A DNA stretch of 64,000 nucleotides from Phytophthora hibernalis (GCA_012656075.1 JAAKBF010000007.1:1860001-1924000); one strand, 5' to 3'. Positions 42,821-54,260 are shown, counted from the stretch's first letter. Made by a program: numbers and translations. The notes: generated by a model not told the origin, from the sequence alone.

Positions 42821-45712
42821 CTCGGCGCTCGTATCATCATTGGCGTCGCTTCCTACACTATTACTATTGCTATCATTGCGCTGATCGGTCCTGCCGTCAC
42901 TTTCATGCTTCTCCAATGATTTTGTAGACGTGTTGGTCCCATTTCCATTGCTACCATCAGGCGTAGCGAGTTTCCACGAGATCTTCTGAAACACGTTCTT
43001 AAACTGGGGCGATCGAGCCTTGCTGGAGCTCTTTTGGTGAGCTTTCTTCTGAGCGAGCAGATTGCTTCCTCGCAGAAATGACTGCATGTCCACCTCATCC
43101 TCTTTCTTCTTGCGCACTGGGAGTATCAGTTCGCGCTCATCGTCGGTAGTAGCAGCAGCACCACCAGGCGATCCTGCGGACGTGGAATCAGCAGTACTCT
43201 CTTCCTGTGGCGGCGTTGTGGTTGCATCTTCATCATCATCATCGTAATCCACAAGCTTAACTGATCGTGGGCGGTTCTGACAAGGTACTTCCTCCTGAGT
43301 GAACATTTAACATTAGACAATCAGCATGAATAAACGCTGAGCCCCCGATGCATTTGTGGAAGCAGGTCTCACCTCTGATAACTCATTCTTGTCGAACTCA
43401 GGTGTAGGCTCGTTCGTATCTGTGTCCTTTTCCCAGTAAAGTTCCTCTTCATCGTCAATACTACTAGCCCGGACAAATCGGACCTTGCTTGAAGTATCAG
43501 CAGAATCCATAGTTGCCTCCACAGATCCAGAGCTGCCGTCATAACGCGTGTGGATGGCCTCAAATACTAGGGGACACACTGTTTTGTATGTCTCGTAAAA
43601 CTTCGTGTAAATGTGCTCCACCAACGACGTCAAATTTGTCTTCATTGTGCAATAAATACAAGCCAGGTTAGAAACAAGTCAAGTCTTGACGTCAATCAAA
43701 TGCGCTGTCCTCACCTTTTCAATAAACGCCAGCACTTCCAAGATCGCCGAACTGACCGCACCCGAATTAGATTTGCCGATCTCCATATTCGCTAGCATTG
43801 GTGTAAAGATATCATTCTGAATCAAAAACCTTGAAAAGAAGGCCTCAGCCCGAACTGCACATGCTCGAATAAACTTCACGGCGTCTGAGTTAAACAAGCG
43901 AGTGACACAATCAGTCTGCGTGACAATTTACGCGATTGCAAAATGGAGCTCGGGGCACCTGGACGGTGATCTGCCGGTTCGAGAAGCTACTACGTACGGA
44001 TAACAAAGAGCTTGTTCTCGGGCGCAACATCTTTTCAGCGTAGGTCGCAATAGGTTGCCTCCCAAACAAATATTTGACGCGATAGCCGTGGTTTTCCGTG
44101 CAGAACGTGAGTAGTTCCATGATACTGTCTTGCAGATCAAACATGGCGGATTCATCGTGAACGAAGGTGTTGTTCTTCAATGGTTGGAGCAGCCAGTGCA
44201 TGTAGTTCGGGTAGAGCACACTCAAAAACTTGTCATCCTTCAATAATAAACGTGACACAGTTATTACATGCAATCTCAACATGCCAAAGTGATGCTTGTC
44301 TCAGAAGAAGACTTACATGTCCAATCGGTACCCGAAAGATTTCCCGCAGTATGTTGAGCAGCTGAACTCGCATAGGCTCGTCACGCTCAAAAACAACCAG
44401 CATTGCGGTGAACAAGGAAGAGTCCGACGTCCACGTTATCCGGGCCTTATCGGAGGTCGGTGCAGGAATGCATTTCCCCTCGCTGGCAAGGTATGCTCGT
44501 AACCTGTCTGGCCCCTGGTATAAAACCAGCACATTCAGGATGTCGACCGCCAGCGAAATTTCCTCGGATGTAGAGTCAGGAGAGCCCAGCACAGTAGCAA
44601 ACGCTGCAAAAGTTCGCCATCTCCAAACAAATTGCCGATAAGAGAGCCGAATACTGGTGGAGGACCGAAAGGATCCCGGCGCTGGGATGGTCTGTCGATG
44701 GGCTTCGTCACTCGAATCAAGTTGATAATCGCCTTAAGCAGTCCAAGACCATCCAATCGCTTATCTTTGATGGAAATAAGACCAGTACTGCCAATTCAAC
44801 GGACAAATTAGCATCACGCCTCGATCAATTTAGCTGGCGATGCATCATCACGTACATGGCCTTCCAGTAGTCTTCGGTCTCCGAAATGTACGAAAGGATG
44901 TGGTAGTTGTTCTCGTTGGTCATATGTTCCAGCAAGAGCACACACCCGTCGGGCAGCGTCCGCGACAGCACATTGTCCTTGATCACCTGAATTCGAAAGT
45001 TCATGTGCACGCGCTCCACCACATTCGGGTCCGAGATTGGGATCACCTATCGTGCAGTACAGCCGTCAACTAAATTCACCCGCCAACGACCACGTACGTT
45101 CATCACGTACCTCGTGGAATCCGTTATCTCCTTCCAGCTCGGTTCGAAAGTCCATCTCTCGGATCAATCCGGGGTTGTAGCCGAAGACGCCGACCACCGA
45201 GATGAAGTTTGTGTCGCTTAGCATCACCTGAATGAGACTGCGGTTGCACATTTCCACTGAAAGTCACGTCAGCTCTGTACTTCTCCACTTAAAAGGCCAT
45301 AACTCCACTCACGGATGGCGTAGAACACCTCGAACAGCTTATGCAGCACGCTCTTGTCCTCGTCCAGCTCGCTCACGTCGAACAGGTCCAGCAGCTTGAC
45401 GATGTACGCGCCATCCTGTCCAAAAGACCCAAAAATCAGTCCATCACCCGCATTTCAGCCACTCAGAGCCGCTCACTCACCCACTCCACAAGGTCCAGCT
45501 GCACCTTGGAGCGCACCGTCGGGTGCGACGTCTTAAGTACGAGCAGGAGCTCCTCCAGATGCTCCAGGTCGCACGGCGGCAAGTCGCGTCTGTCACGGGA
45601 GAGCCAATCAACGGTCAGAAACCGCCGCGTTACGTGGGACAAGAGCGAGCGCTGCGTACGGTGTGATGTCCTCGCGGAAGAGCTGGTCGATGCTGCTGCC
45701 CACGCGGTCCAT
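42809..45712 (-). CDS. Protein phosphatase 4 regulatory subunit 3 (SMEK/PP4R3), ten exons (frameshift at 44608-44611)
   Basis: Exons: 45712-45660, 45589-45481, 45415-45313, 45256-45111, 45046-44856, 44787-44317, 44237-43994, 43884-43715, 43639-43373, 43294-42809. The order matches SMEK: LPPCDLEHLEELLLVLKTSH, AYIVKLLDLFDVSELDED, NPGLIREMDFRTELEGD, VIPISDPNVVERVHMNFRIQ, LDGLGLLKAIINLIRV, MELLTFCTENHGYRVKYL, AVKFIRACAVRAEAFFSRF, SLVEHIYTKFYETYKTV, then an acidic/Ser-rich tail. It targets PP4 phosphatase to substrates. The sixth exon needs one more T in a T4 run (44608-44611) to read GELFAAFATVLGSPDST, after which phases close. The usual N-terminal EVH1 domain is not present: only 17 residues precede the LPPC block. 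Confidence 0.87.
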
Positions 45713-46166
45713 GGCCTCGGGGCGTCGTCTGGGAAACCTCCGCGCGCTTAACTGGTCGCTGGTCGCTTGGCAGCTTTTCGTTACGGAGCTTTTGAAAAGT
45801 GAAGTCACTCCCTTTTATCGGCATCTTTTTCACCAATGAAAAGGAGGAAGATGCGGAATTTTGACCAATGGAGGGAAAGTTGCACTGTCGGTGACGATGC
45901 AACGCTGCTGCGTTCACGATGGGAAGCTCAAGGTGAAATCAGACACGCGCTTGAAGGCGTAGACAGCATCGCCTGTAGTACAGGCTGCACAGTTCCAAAG
46001 GTGTCGGTCGACCAGCGGGCTGCAACAGCAAATTTCACATTAGCGACGGAAAATATGACAATAGCAACGCAAAGTTTCAGCCAATCGGTATCCGTATGTC
46101 ACCTCCTTTTCTGCCAATCGATCTCATTTCTAAAACTTGCCTCGCCTTCACAGCGTTCAGTTGAAA
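45713..46166. other. Bidirectional promoter region, PP4R3 / SNF5-HMG
   Basis: About 450 bp between divergent starts. A TCATTTCTAAAACTT at 46128-46142 resembles an oomycete initiator for the + gene. No EVH1-like exon for PP4R3 was found here. Confidence 0.4.
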
Positions 46167-48478
46167 ATGGCGGGACGGGAGTTCGCTCATGTTCAGCCGG
46201 TGCGTGCGCTGCCCCTAGCGACCGTCGGAGATGCTATCCATCCCCTTTCACGCCCATCTTCTCCGCAAGACACCTCTCTAACTTGCTGCAATGTGTCGCT
46301 CTTCTGTGCGCCAGGACAACGCTGAGATCGAGCGCTCTGTGCTCTCGCAGGAGGTACCCCACGCTGCTTCTCCCCATAGAGCTGAATTGAGGCTTCAATA
46401 TACTAATAACTGTGTGATCTTCATGTGGACGCTTGTGGCGCTGTGAATTCAGGTGGAGGCGCTGCGTAACCGACTGGGATTGCGCCAAGTGGACGTGTCG
46501 AAGGAATGTGGCGTGAACGCCAGTATGCTGTCCCAGTGGATGCTGGGCAGGTACAAAGGCAATGTTGGCAGAGTACGTGCTGCTATTAGGAAGGATGGAG
46601 GGATGTGCAATGCGGCAGGACCTTAGGGCTAATATGGTGTGTGCGGCAGATCAACGGACTGATGGAGTCGTGGCTGATTCGTCGGCGCGGAGGGAAACCC
46701 ATGGATAAGGGCATGATGCGTACGTCGCTAGGGGTGTTGATAGATGTTATTTGTCTCTGACATGTTGGTGTTGTTTTAGTGTTCACATCAACGGCAAGCT
46801 CGCCAAAGCTTAAACGGCGACTGGAAGAGATGAATGACCCATTGCAAGCGAGGAGGTGGGAAGGCATTGTTTTGATAATGTTGGATACGCTCGTGTCGGA
46901 CTTATTTATTGCTGGTGGTTTGTGTGGAGCAGGAAAGACGGCATGATACTCGCGCAGCGGAAGCTGTATAGCTACCCGAAGGTACTTCGCTGCTGAGCCT
47001 ATCGGTCAAATTTCATTCGGGTGCTGACAATTCGAATTGTTCGTGATGCTGTAGTTTCCGACGCGCGAAACTTTACTGATCCCCATCAGACTTGATCTAG
47101 ACATCGAAGGCTATCGATACATTGACTCCTTCTCGTGGAACTTGTACGATCGAACCCAACGACATGATGAATTCACCATCATTAATCGATTTTGGACACT
47201 GACGGCGCATCTGTTACCTCCAGATACGAAAAGGACTTCACTTATGATACGTTTGCCGCTGCACTGATAAGAGATTTGGACCTTCCTGAGTGTTTCTACA
47301 AGCGCATCGTGAAGTCGATTCAGGAGCAGATTGCAAAAGCGAAGCGATCGCTCCCATGGCATGAAGCCGTCACCAAGGAGAGTTTGCATCCAATCTTCAT
47401 CAACCTACGGCTAAATGACACCATCTACATCGACCGGTTCGAGTGGGACCTGAACGACCCGAATAACTCGCCTGAGCGATTTGCACAAGTTGTGTGTGAA
47501 GACTTGGTAAGTCGACAGGCTCATTTCCCGCATTTGCCGTACTCCAGACAGTGTGTTCTCAATTTTTGTGCGTGTAAAGGGTTTGAGCGGCGAGTTCGAG
47601 GCCCAAGTGGCGTTGTCCATCCGCGAGCAGCTTCGTGACTATTCCAGAGTAAGGAGACTTCAAGTTTTGGGGCGTACGCCAATTGTGATACCTAACTTGA
47701 TTCAATTCGTGACATGGTCCAGCTTCTTCGTGAGGGTTTAAAAGATCGAGTTACTAGACTTCCTCCTGTCACGGCTGCGTTCCGCGATCGGCTTGATACA
47801 GAGACCTGGGGCCCCTCTGTGAAATACATTTTGGCGGATGACATCCCACAACTGGAACGAGAAGATTTCAAGCGGATGCGGCCGCTGTCGCGACCTACGA
47901 TGGTCGTGGTCCCGCCTCCCCACTCGTAGCGAAGCCCAACCGCCCGCCCAAGCCAGTGAATACCTTTCTCATGTTCTGCAGGTACTGCATATTTTCAGTC
48001 CCGCGAGGGATTCTCTGTGAGTATTCACCACTGTTTTGCAGGCAAAACCGAAAGACGATCATGGCCGACTACCCTAGCACCAGCGCTAAAGATGCATCCA
48101 AGATCCTCGGTGATATGTGGCAAAAACTATCCGAGAAAGAACGAGCCAGGTATGAGCAACCTCGGATAACGGAAACGTTGCACGACTAACCTGATGATGT
48201 TGCTACAGCTACATTCCGATGACGGAGATGGAGAATCAGCGACGAATGAACGAATGGCGGATGAAAGAGAACGCGTTGAATGGCATCACCACAACGCTCA
48301 CTGGCGGCATCGCGACCCCGTCCACTGTGTCAAGCCTGAGTCAGTCAGCCACCCCGTGCTGCTAGCTCCTAGAATTACACCGAGCGTCGCCTCTTCAATT
48401 GATGAAGTGGACGATCCCGATGCTGACGACGACGAGGAAGACGAGGACGACGAAGAAGACACCAGTGTGTCGTTGTAA
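46167..48478 (+). CDS. SNF5/SMARCB1-type protein fused to an HMG box, with N-terminal HTH (frameshifts at 47918 and 48352)
   Basis: Twelve exons: 46167-46199, 46315-46353, 46453-46572, 46650-46719, 46780-46855, 46933-46981, 47055-47143, 47224-47506, 47580-47648, 47723-47981, 48042-48149, 48209-48478. The N-terminus carries a lambda-repressor/CUT-like HTH (LRNRLGLRQVDVSKECGVNA). Two SNF5 repeats follow: TLLIPIRLDLDIEGYRYIDS ... YDTFAAALIRDLDLP, and FINLRLNDTIYIDRFEWDLN ... SPERFAQVVCEDLGLSGEFE. An HMG box comes next (KPVNTFLMFCRQNRKTIMAD, ASKILGDMWQKLSEKERARY), then an acidic tail. One C must be added to each of two C4 runs to join SNF5 to the HMG box and the tail. SNF5 is a core SWI/SNF remodeller subunit; the HMG box resembles the separate subunit SMARCE1. 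Confidence 0.82.
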
Positions 48479-48539
48479 ACACCTGATAATTTTGCGTCGA
48501 TCACCAAGTCTCCGCTTTATATTACGCCGACCCCATCTC

Positions 48540-49003
48540 CTAGGACGTCTCCTCACTGTCGGTTGAGAGCGGCAGTCTCCACTTGGACTGGTAGTAGTGG
48601 TTCTCCAGTTCGAACAGCGCCGACGAGATGTCGGAGCTCAAGTGCGAGATCTGCGCGTCCACGTCGTCGCATCTGCCCACAACGCAGCATTAGCAGAGCA
48701 ATACAGTGAAACATAGGATGCCGACCTAACACCTCACCGCTTGAGCAGCTCGTCCGACGTCGTGTCCACGTTCTGGCTCATGCCCTCGAAGTCGCCCAGC
48801 GCCAGCGACAGCTTCATCTCGGCCACGAGTTTCAGCAGCGACTCGCTCGCCTGTACCAGTGTGGTGGCGTAGATGGAGCTCTGGAAGGACTCGCGCGTCG
48901 TGTTGGACGCGTCCTTGATCTTGGACGTCTTGATCAGCCCCTTGAAGTTCTCCACCAGCTTCTCCACGTTGTTGTCCAGCCGCTGCCGGTACTCCTCCGC
49001 CAT
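48540..49003 (-). CDS. MED22: Mediator subunit 22 (MED22/SURF5)
   Basis: Exons 49003-48738 and 48672-48540, intron 65 bp, giving about 132 residues. The start MAEEYRQRLDNNVEKLVENF, then GLIKTSKIKDASNTT, FQSSIYATTLVQASESLLKL and the second exon CDDVDAQISHLSSDISS follow the short helical MED22 fold. MED22 sits in the Mediator head module and links regulators to RNA polymerase II. Helical small proteins are hard to tell apart, so the call rests on order and length. An Inr-like element is just upstream. Confidence 0.75.
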
Positions 49004-49585
49004 GTTGAGAACAGAAAATGAACTACGAAATGCAACTCGCAATTAATTGCCTACCGTAAATGAAGATCCTAGTTTAGGATGTCTTCATAGTTACGTACAA
49101 AAACACTATTTATCTGGAGGATTAATTCCTTCCTGCACCTGAATTCCTGCTCTACTGCAGTGATATTTATTCATGCACACGTCGATGCAGATAGTTAGCA
49201 AGGTGTTCATGTGCTTTAATCTACCCGCCACGACGCAATCCGTTTCCTGGGTGGCGCTTGGTCAACGTCTCCAAAAACGGATCTTTACCGAGGTTTTTCG
49301 TGATAAAACCTCTTGACAAATGTATGCCACTCGAAGTCTAAAAGGGGGACCGTCGCTCCACCTTCAAAAGCAGTTCCGCAACATTCCAATCAGGTGCGTA
49401 GCTCCTCGAGGCGGTTCGCGCGCGGCTCGGTATCGCGCTCCGTAGCGGGCTGCAGTACACGCCACCAGCGCCATCATGTAGCTGACGTCCAGAGCATCCT
49501 AACTAACGTTTATTTGCTGTCTACAACGCTCTGCTGCCTAAATAATGAACATTTAGAACAGCACCCTAGAAACCCTTCAGAAATA
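49004..49585. other. Intergenic region, MED22 / V-ATPase c
   Basis: About 580 bp between divergent genes. An Inr-like TTCATTTTC (reverse strand) lies at 49014-49022, 11-19 bp upstream of the MED22 start. The + frame 49313-49708 is read-through, not a gene. Confidence 0.45.
49014..49022 (-). promoter_or_regulatory. Oomycete Inr-like element upstream of MED22
   Basis: Reverse strand TTCATTTTC fits YCATTYY; it lies close to the ATG at 49003. Confidence 0.4.
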
Positions 49586-50217
49586 ATGCTGGCTCAGCTC
49601 GTAGCAGACGTGTGTCCGTCGTCGGCGTCGTTCTTCGGCTTCATGGGGGTGGCCTCCGCCCTCGTCTTCGCCAGTACGTTGCGTGCAGCTCTGGTAGTTG
49701 CCGTGTAGCAGTCGCAACTGAACTGCTAGCTGTAGAAGGAGACGTACCGGTACTAAGTTGCTGCTGTTGCTGTTGCTTGCTGCAGACCTGGGCGCTGCGT
49801 ACGGTACGGCCAAGTCTGGCGTGGGCATCGCGTCCATGGGCGTGATGCGGCCCGAGCTGGCCATGCGCAACATCATCCCCGTGGTCATGGCCGGAGTGCT
49901 GGGCATCTACGGCCTCATCGTGGCGGTGATCATCCAGGGCTCCATCGACCCTCCGAACGGCAACGCGCCCAAGTACGGCTCGTACACGGGCTTCGCGCAC
50001 CTGGCGGCCGGTCTGTGCTGCGGACTGAGCGGACTGGCGGCCGGCATGGCCATCGGCGTGGTGGGCGACGCGGGCGTGCGCGCCGTGGGCCAACAGGAGA
50101 AGCTGTTCGTGAACATGATCCTGATCCTGATTTTCGCGGAAGCGCTGGGGCTGTACGGCCTGATCGTGGCGCTCATTCTGTCGCAGAAGAAGAGCGACTG
50201 CCCGTCGGAGTAAGCTT
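49580..50217. repeat. Inverted repeat arm, left (V-ATPase c)
   Basis: 638 bp matched in reverse orientation by 50735-51371. Identity starts about six bases before the ATG and ends about four after the stop; the intron is also identical. Confidence 0.9.
49586..50213 (+). CDS. V-type H+-ATPase proteolipid subunit c, copy 1
   Basis: Exons 49586-49673 and 49786-50213, intron 112 bp; 171 residues. Four hydrophobic helices: FFGFMGVASALVFA, AMRNIIPVVMAGVLGIYGLI, GFAHLAAGLCCGLSGLAAGM and MILILIFAEALGLYGLIVAL. The proton-carrying glutamate is in IFAEALGLYG of helix 4. NLGAAYGTAKSGVGIASMGV is the family signature after helix 1. The subunit forms the rotating c-ring that moves protons into vacuoles and endosomes. 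This copy has a G5 run at 49645-49649 and reads straight through. Confidence 0.95.
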
Positions 50218-50738
50218 TCATTTGTGGAAGACGGATGCGAGCGTTCGCTTAGGTATGGCTACTGCTTTCGTTCGTATTCATAGCTTTTGAAGGAAGTAGA
50301 ATGTCGATGACAAGGCGGTGGGTGATCCTATGAACGCTTTCCTCTCGTTTTCTGCCGCTGCAAGTGATAACGCTAATACTACAACCCTTTTGCATAAGTC
50401 ACTTGAGAATCACGATAGGTCCTACATACCGGTAAGCTGTCAACGTCAGTGCGCATATCTGTCAGGTAGACTCGATGCACACGTAGCACTGATTGTTCCT
50501 AAAAATTGCCGACGTTGCCGACGTAAAGCTAACGCGACAAATTGATACCAAATGGGAAGATTTATTAGCTGCAGCCGTTCAGACAAACCTCGGACAAGCT
50601 CCAGGACATGCAAAAGTTTGACCGCATCGACCCACAGAAAGCACTTCTGCTGCAACGCACGGAAGCACCAACTGCACTCTCGTAGCCATCACCTGAATCA
50701 AAACACCCAGTCGGCAGCTACCACCTGCGTGCACCTGC
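50214..50738. other. Spacer of the inverted repeat
   Basis: About 520 bp between two convergent stop codons; holds the two 3' ends. No gene recognised. Confidence 0.5.
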
Positions 50739-51371
50739 TTACTCCGACGGGCAGTCGCTCTTCTTCTGCGACAGAATGAGCGCCACGATCAGGCCGTACA
50801 GCCCCAGCGCTTCCGCGAAAATCAGGATCAGGATCATGTTCACGAACAGCTTCTCCTGTTGGCCCACGGCGCGCACGCCCGCGTCGCCCACCACGCCGAT
50901 GGCCATGCCGGCCGCCAGTCCGCTCAGTCCGCAGCACAGACCGGCCGCCAGGTGCGCGAAGCCCGTGTACGAGCCGTACTTGGGCGCGTTGCCGTTCGGA
51001 GGGTCGATGGAGCCCTGGATGATCACCGCCACGATGAGGCCGTAGATGCCCAGCACTCCGGCCATGACCACGGGGATGATGTTGCGCATGGCCAGCTCGG
51101 GCCGCATCACGCCCATGGACGCGATGCCCACGCCAGACTTGGCCGTACCGTACGCAGCGCCCAGGTCTGCAGCAAGCAACAGCAACAGCAGCAACTTAGT
51201 ACCGGTACGTCTCCTTCTACAGCTAGCAGTTCAGTTGCGACTGCTACACGGCAACTACCAGAGCTGCACGCAACGTACTGGCGAAGACGAGGGCGGAGGC
51301 CACCCCATGAAGCCGAAGAACGACGCCGACGACGGACACACGTCTGCTACGAGCTGAGCCAGCATTATTTC
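50735..51371. repeat. Inverted repeat arm, right (V-ATPase c)
   Basis: Reverse complement of 49580-50217, one base shorter because of a G4 instead of G5 run. Confidence 0.9.
50739..51365 (-). CDS. V-type H+-ATPase proteolipid subunit c, copy 2 (one-base deletion at 51303-51306)
   Basis: Exons 51365-51279 and 51166-50739, same structure as copy 1. The second exon encodes the same LGAAYGTAKSGV ... QKKSDCPSE. In exon 1 the sense run after ATG is G4 where copy 1 has G5, which shifts the frame so exon 1 no longer joins exon 2. Since the rest, including the intron, is identical, this is either a base-call loss or the only disabling change in a very young duplicate. Its start is about 40 bp from the divergent TMEM260 gene. 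Confidence 0.85.
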
Positions 51372-51407
51372 TTCAAAAGATCTTTGCTGAGCTGGTCCAA
51401 AATACAA

Positions 51408-54260
51408 ATGTCGTTGAACCGGCGCTTGGATCTAGTTTCCCCGCCTTCAGACGACATTCCCATCTGTGAATGTTGCTCGAACAGAAAAGTATCTTTAGGA
51501 GATGCACATCACCACAGGATGCCATCGCCGTGGCTGTGGACGTTTCTGTTGGCACTGCTGGTGTACACAACATCCTGGCCACTAAATCGACTTCCAGGAG
51601 GAGACAGTGGTGAATTGCTGGCCGAAGCGTGCGTGGGAGGCGTGGCGCATCCTCCTGGGTATCCGCTGCTGTTTTCGTTACTGCGACTGCTGCGCTGGAC
51701 AGCTCGAAAGTGTTACGGCGTTGTTGGGGATGGAGACAACTCGATGCATTTCGTGCAATTGGCCAATGCAATGAACGCCGTCATGGCGGCAGGTGCAGCG
51801 GCGTGTGTGACCCACACTGTGCACTTGCTGACGTTCAAGAACTCGGAGGTGGAGGCCATTACGGCGGGGCTCAGCTTTGCACTATCCAAGCTCACGTGGG
51901 AGTACGCAACGGGCCTTAAAGTGTTTGCACTGAATAATTTACTGGTGGGAGTGCTGCATGTACTGGTGGTGAGGCATTTGATGCAACCAACGATGAAGAA
52001 TGCCTGCTTGGGGGCGTTCGTGTGCGGCCTTGACTTGCCAACCAACACACGATCGGTACGTGATGGGTTGGTTGAGTTTATCATTAGACTATGAAATTGT
52101 AGGCATTTTGTTTTGATTTCTCATGAGTTGGTGTTGTTTTTCTCATTCCAGTGCTCTTCGAAGCCCCGTACATTTTGTGGGTTCTGTTGACGCATCGATT
52201 TCGCGTGGTGGAACTTCTACTTGACGGCAGCGTGAGTCTCAGTTGCTTTGTTGCTATGTCTGTAGGATTATGCATGAACAGACTCTCACCTTTGCTTTAT
52301 TGTAGTATAGTTTTATAGCTGGGTTGTCGATCTACCTGCAAACTTTTGTATCTGCGCAAGAGCCAACACCCGGTTCGTGGGGCGATACGTCTACGCTGGA
52401 AGGTACGATTCTAGGCATGCTGGTAGACGAAGTATTTTTCATCTGATAACTTCATTTTGATACTGCAGGACTCTTTGATCATGTACGACGGAAGGAATAC
52501 GGGACGTTTCGACTTTCGCCATTGTCCGGAGAGTTGGAGGTATTCTTCGGAATATGAGCCGAGGAGCTTAGCTAACGTTCATTTCATTTGCATAGGGCCT
52601 TCTACTTCTCTTGGAAGCTTATGTCATAGACTGCTTTTACGACTTCCACTTCCACTGGATGGGACTTGCTCTGATGTGCTTTGGTGTCAAAATGTTCCTG
52701 ATTCCCGAAAAAGTTACTGCAAATTCACACAGGTATCAGCCCGTTCTGATATAAATTTCTCACTCTGACTAACCGATGCTTGTGATGCCCGCTACTACTT
52801 GCAGATTTATCAATTTTCGTGGTATCGACGCGCCGGGCATGCACAGATGTCCGCTATGACGTGCTACCTTCTCGTATTTAACTCCTTGGCGAATCTTCCG
52901 CTTGATTCGCCAATGCCTCGTGCGGTCTTAAGTCGGTTCAACATGCAGCCAAACACAATTCAAGTCGTCTGGGTGGGAATTGGATTAGCTGGTATTACGG
53001 CAAAAGTTGCGTCTTTTGTCACTACGAATGCCAACTTGATCAAGATTGTCCGGATTTCGATCTGCATCGTGCTAGTGGCATCCGAATATAAACAAGCCGG
53101 TTGATGATGATCTGAATGGCGATATGATCCGAAATCACGCAGAGGCTATTTTTCAAGTTGTCCTACGTGATGCTGTGGTGCTATCATACACAGATATCAA
53201 TTGGAACTCGCTACGCTACCTTCAGGTACTACGTAGTACTACGTAGTATATTGGTAGATATTTGGTGCTTGAAAAATGTGTAGCTCACAGATTTGTCGTT
53301 CTTGGGCAGGCGTGCGAAAATGTCAGGCCAGATGTAACGCACTTGAGTCTCCAGCTCTTACCTTTTCCGTGGTTTCCCCGACAACACTCGCTGTATCCAA
53401 CAATTACATTACCACCCGTTCAGCGAGGGGTTTCTACAGTGAAAATCTCGCCAGGTTATGCTCGGCTTTTGCACGACTTCCTGGCTGCAAACTTAGTGCA
53501 ACACAGTGATCATCTTTTTATCGACCTGCACGCGGTGGTAAGGAATTGATGAAACTACAGTGGATCGCCTGCTCTAATCATGCATATTTCATGTTTACTG
53601 TAGAACGACGAAGATATCGCCCCGAATGGCCAGTATCTTGGTTTCTCTCTCACACCTCATGGGTTGGTCTGGAAAGTGAGTTTGCCACCATTGACCGCAG
53701 CAGAATCCGACATTCTTTATGCACAGTGGAAAGTGGTTCCACCGCCTCCAGTGAACTTCAGCCCCTGTTGTATCCTCCCGGAAGTTGGGAATTTGCATCG
53801 GCTACCATCGCGAACGACGCGTGTTACCAAGGAGGGCTATATGCCTTGAGCCACTGGCTCGATCGTGGAAAAATTGTCCAACCCGCAAATGAAGCTGCCA
53901 CGTACGTACTTGGAATGTACCGCGCATATAAAATGCTGAGTCAAGCGGAAGAAGATGCAACAGTTGACACTGGTTCGTGGGGACTCACGTACGAAGCGTA
54001 CGACGTGTTCAAGAACGCGGCACTTGCCGCTATGCGGTACTCAGACGGACAAGTTAATGAAAACGTTGACCGAGACGCGACAGCATGCAGTCCGACGGAT
54101 CGAAGCGCTGCTGCCAGACATGAGACTGCGTCAGGATCCCGACGCGAAGGTCTTCAAGAATTTCGTAGAATCTCCAAATACCAAAAGGACCAAAACGAAG
54201 AGAGGAAAGCAACGCAAGGTGCATAACCGACCTGGCTACATGCACTTCAACATCAATTGA
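51408..54260 (+). CDS. TMEM260: TMEM260-type protein (DUF2723), several frame breaks
   Basis: Exons 51408-52055, 52152-52231, 52306-52402, 52469-52539, 52596-52732, 52805-53225, 53310-53537 and 53604-54260. Motifs in TMEM260 order: RLPGGDSGELLAEACVGGVA HPPGYPLL, then (after a frame break near 52036) NQHTI, then FEAPYILWVLLTHRF, GDTSTLEGLFDHVRRKEYGT, FNSLANLPLDSPMPRAVLSR, WVGIGLAGI, YTDINWNSLRYLQ, NDEDIAPNGQYLGFSLTPHG and WEFASATIANDACYQGG. TMEM260 is an ER O-mannosyltransferase in animals. Breaks lie near 52036, 52815, 53088, 53763 and 54052; three of the five fit loss of one base. A shorter start at 51519 is also possible. It could be an error-rich real gene or a young pseudogene. Confidence 0.72.

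Noticed and set aside
50859..51407. N-terminal part of the plus frame that runs into TMEM260
   Set aside because: It is antisense to V-ATPase subunit c copy 2; the TMEM260 product begins at 51408 or 51519.
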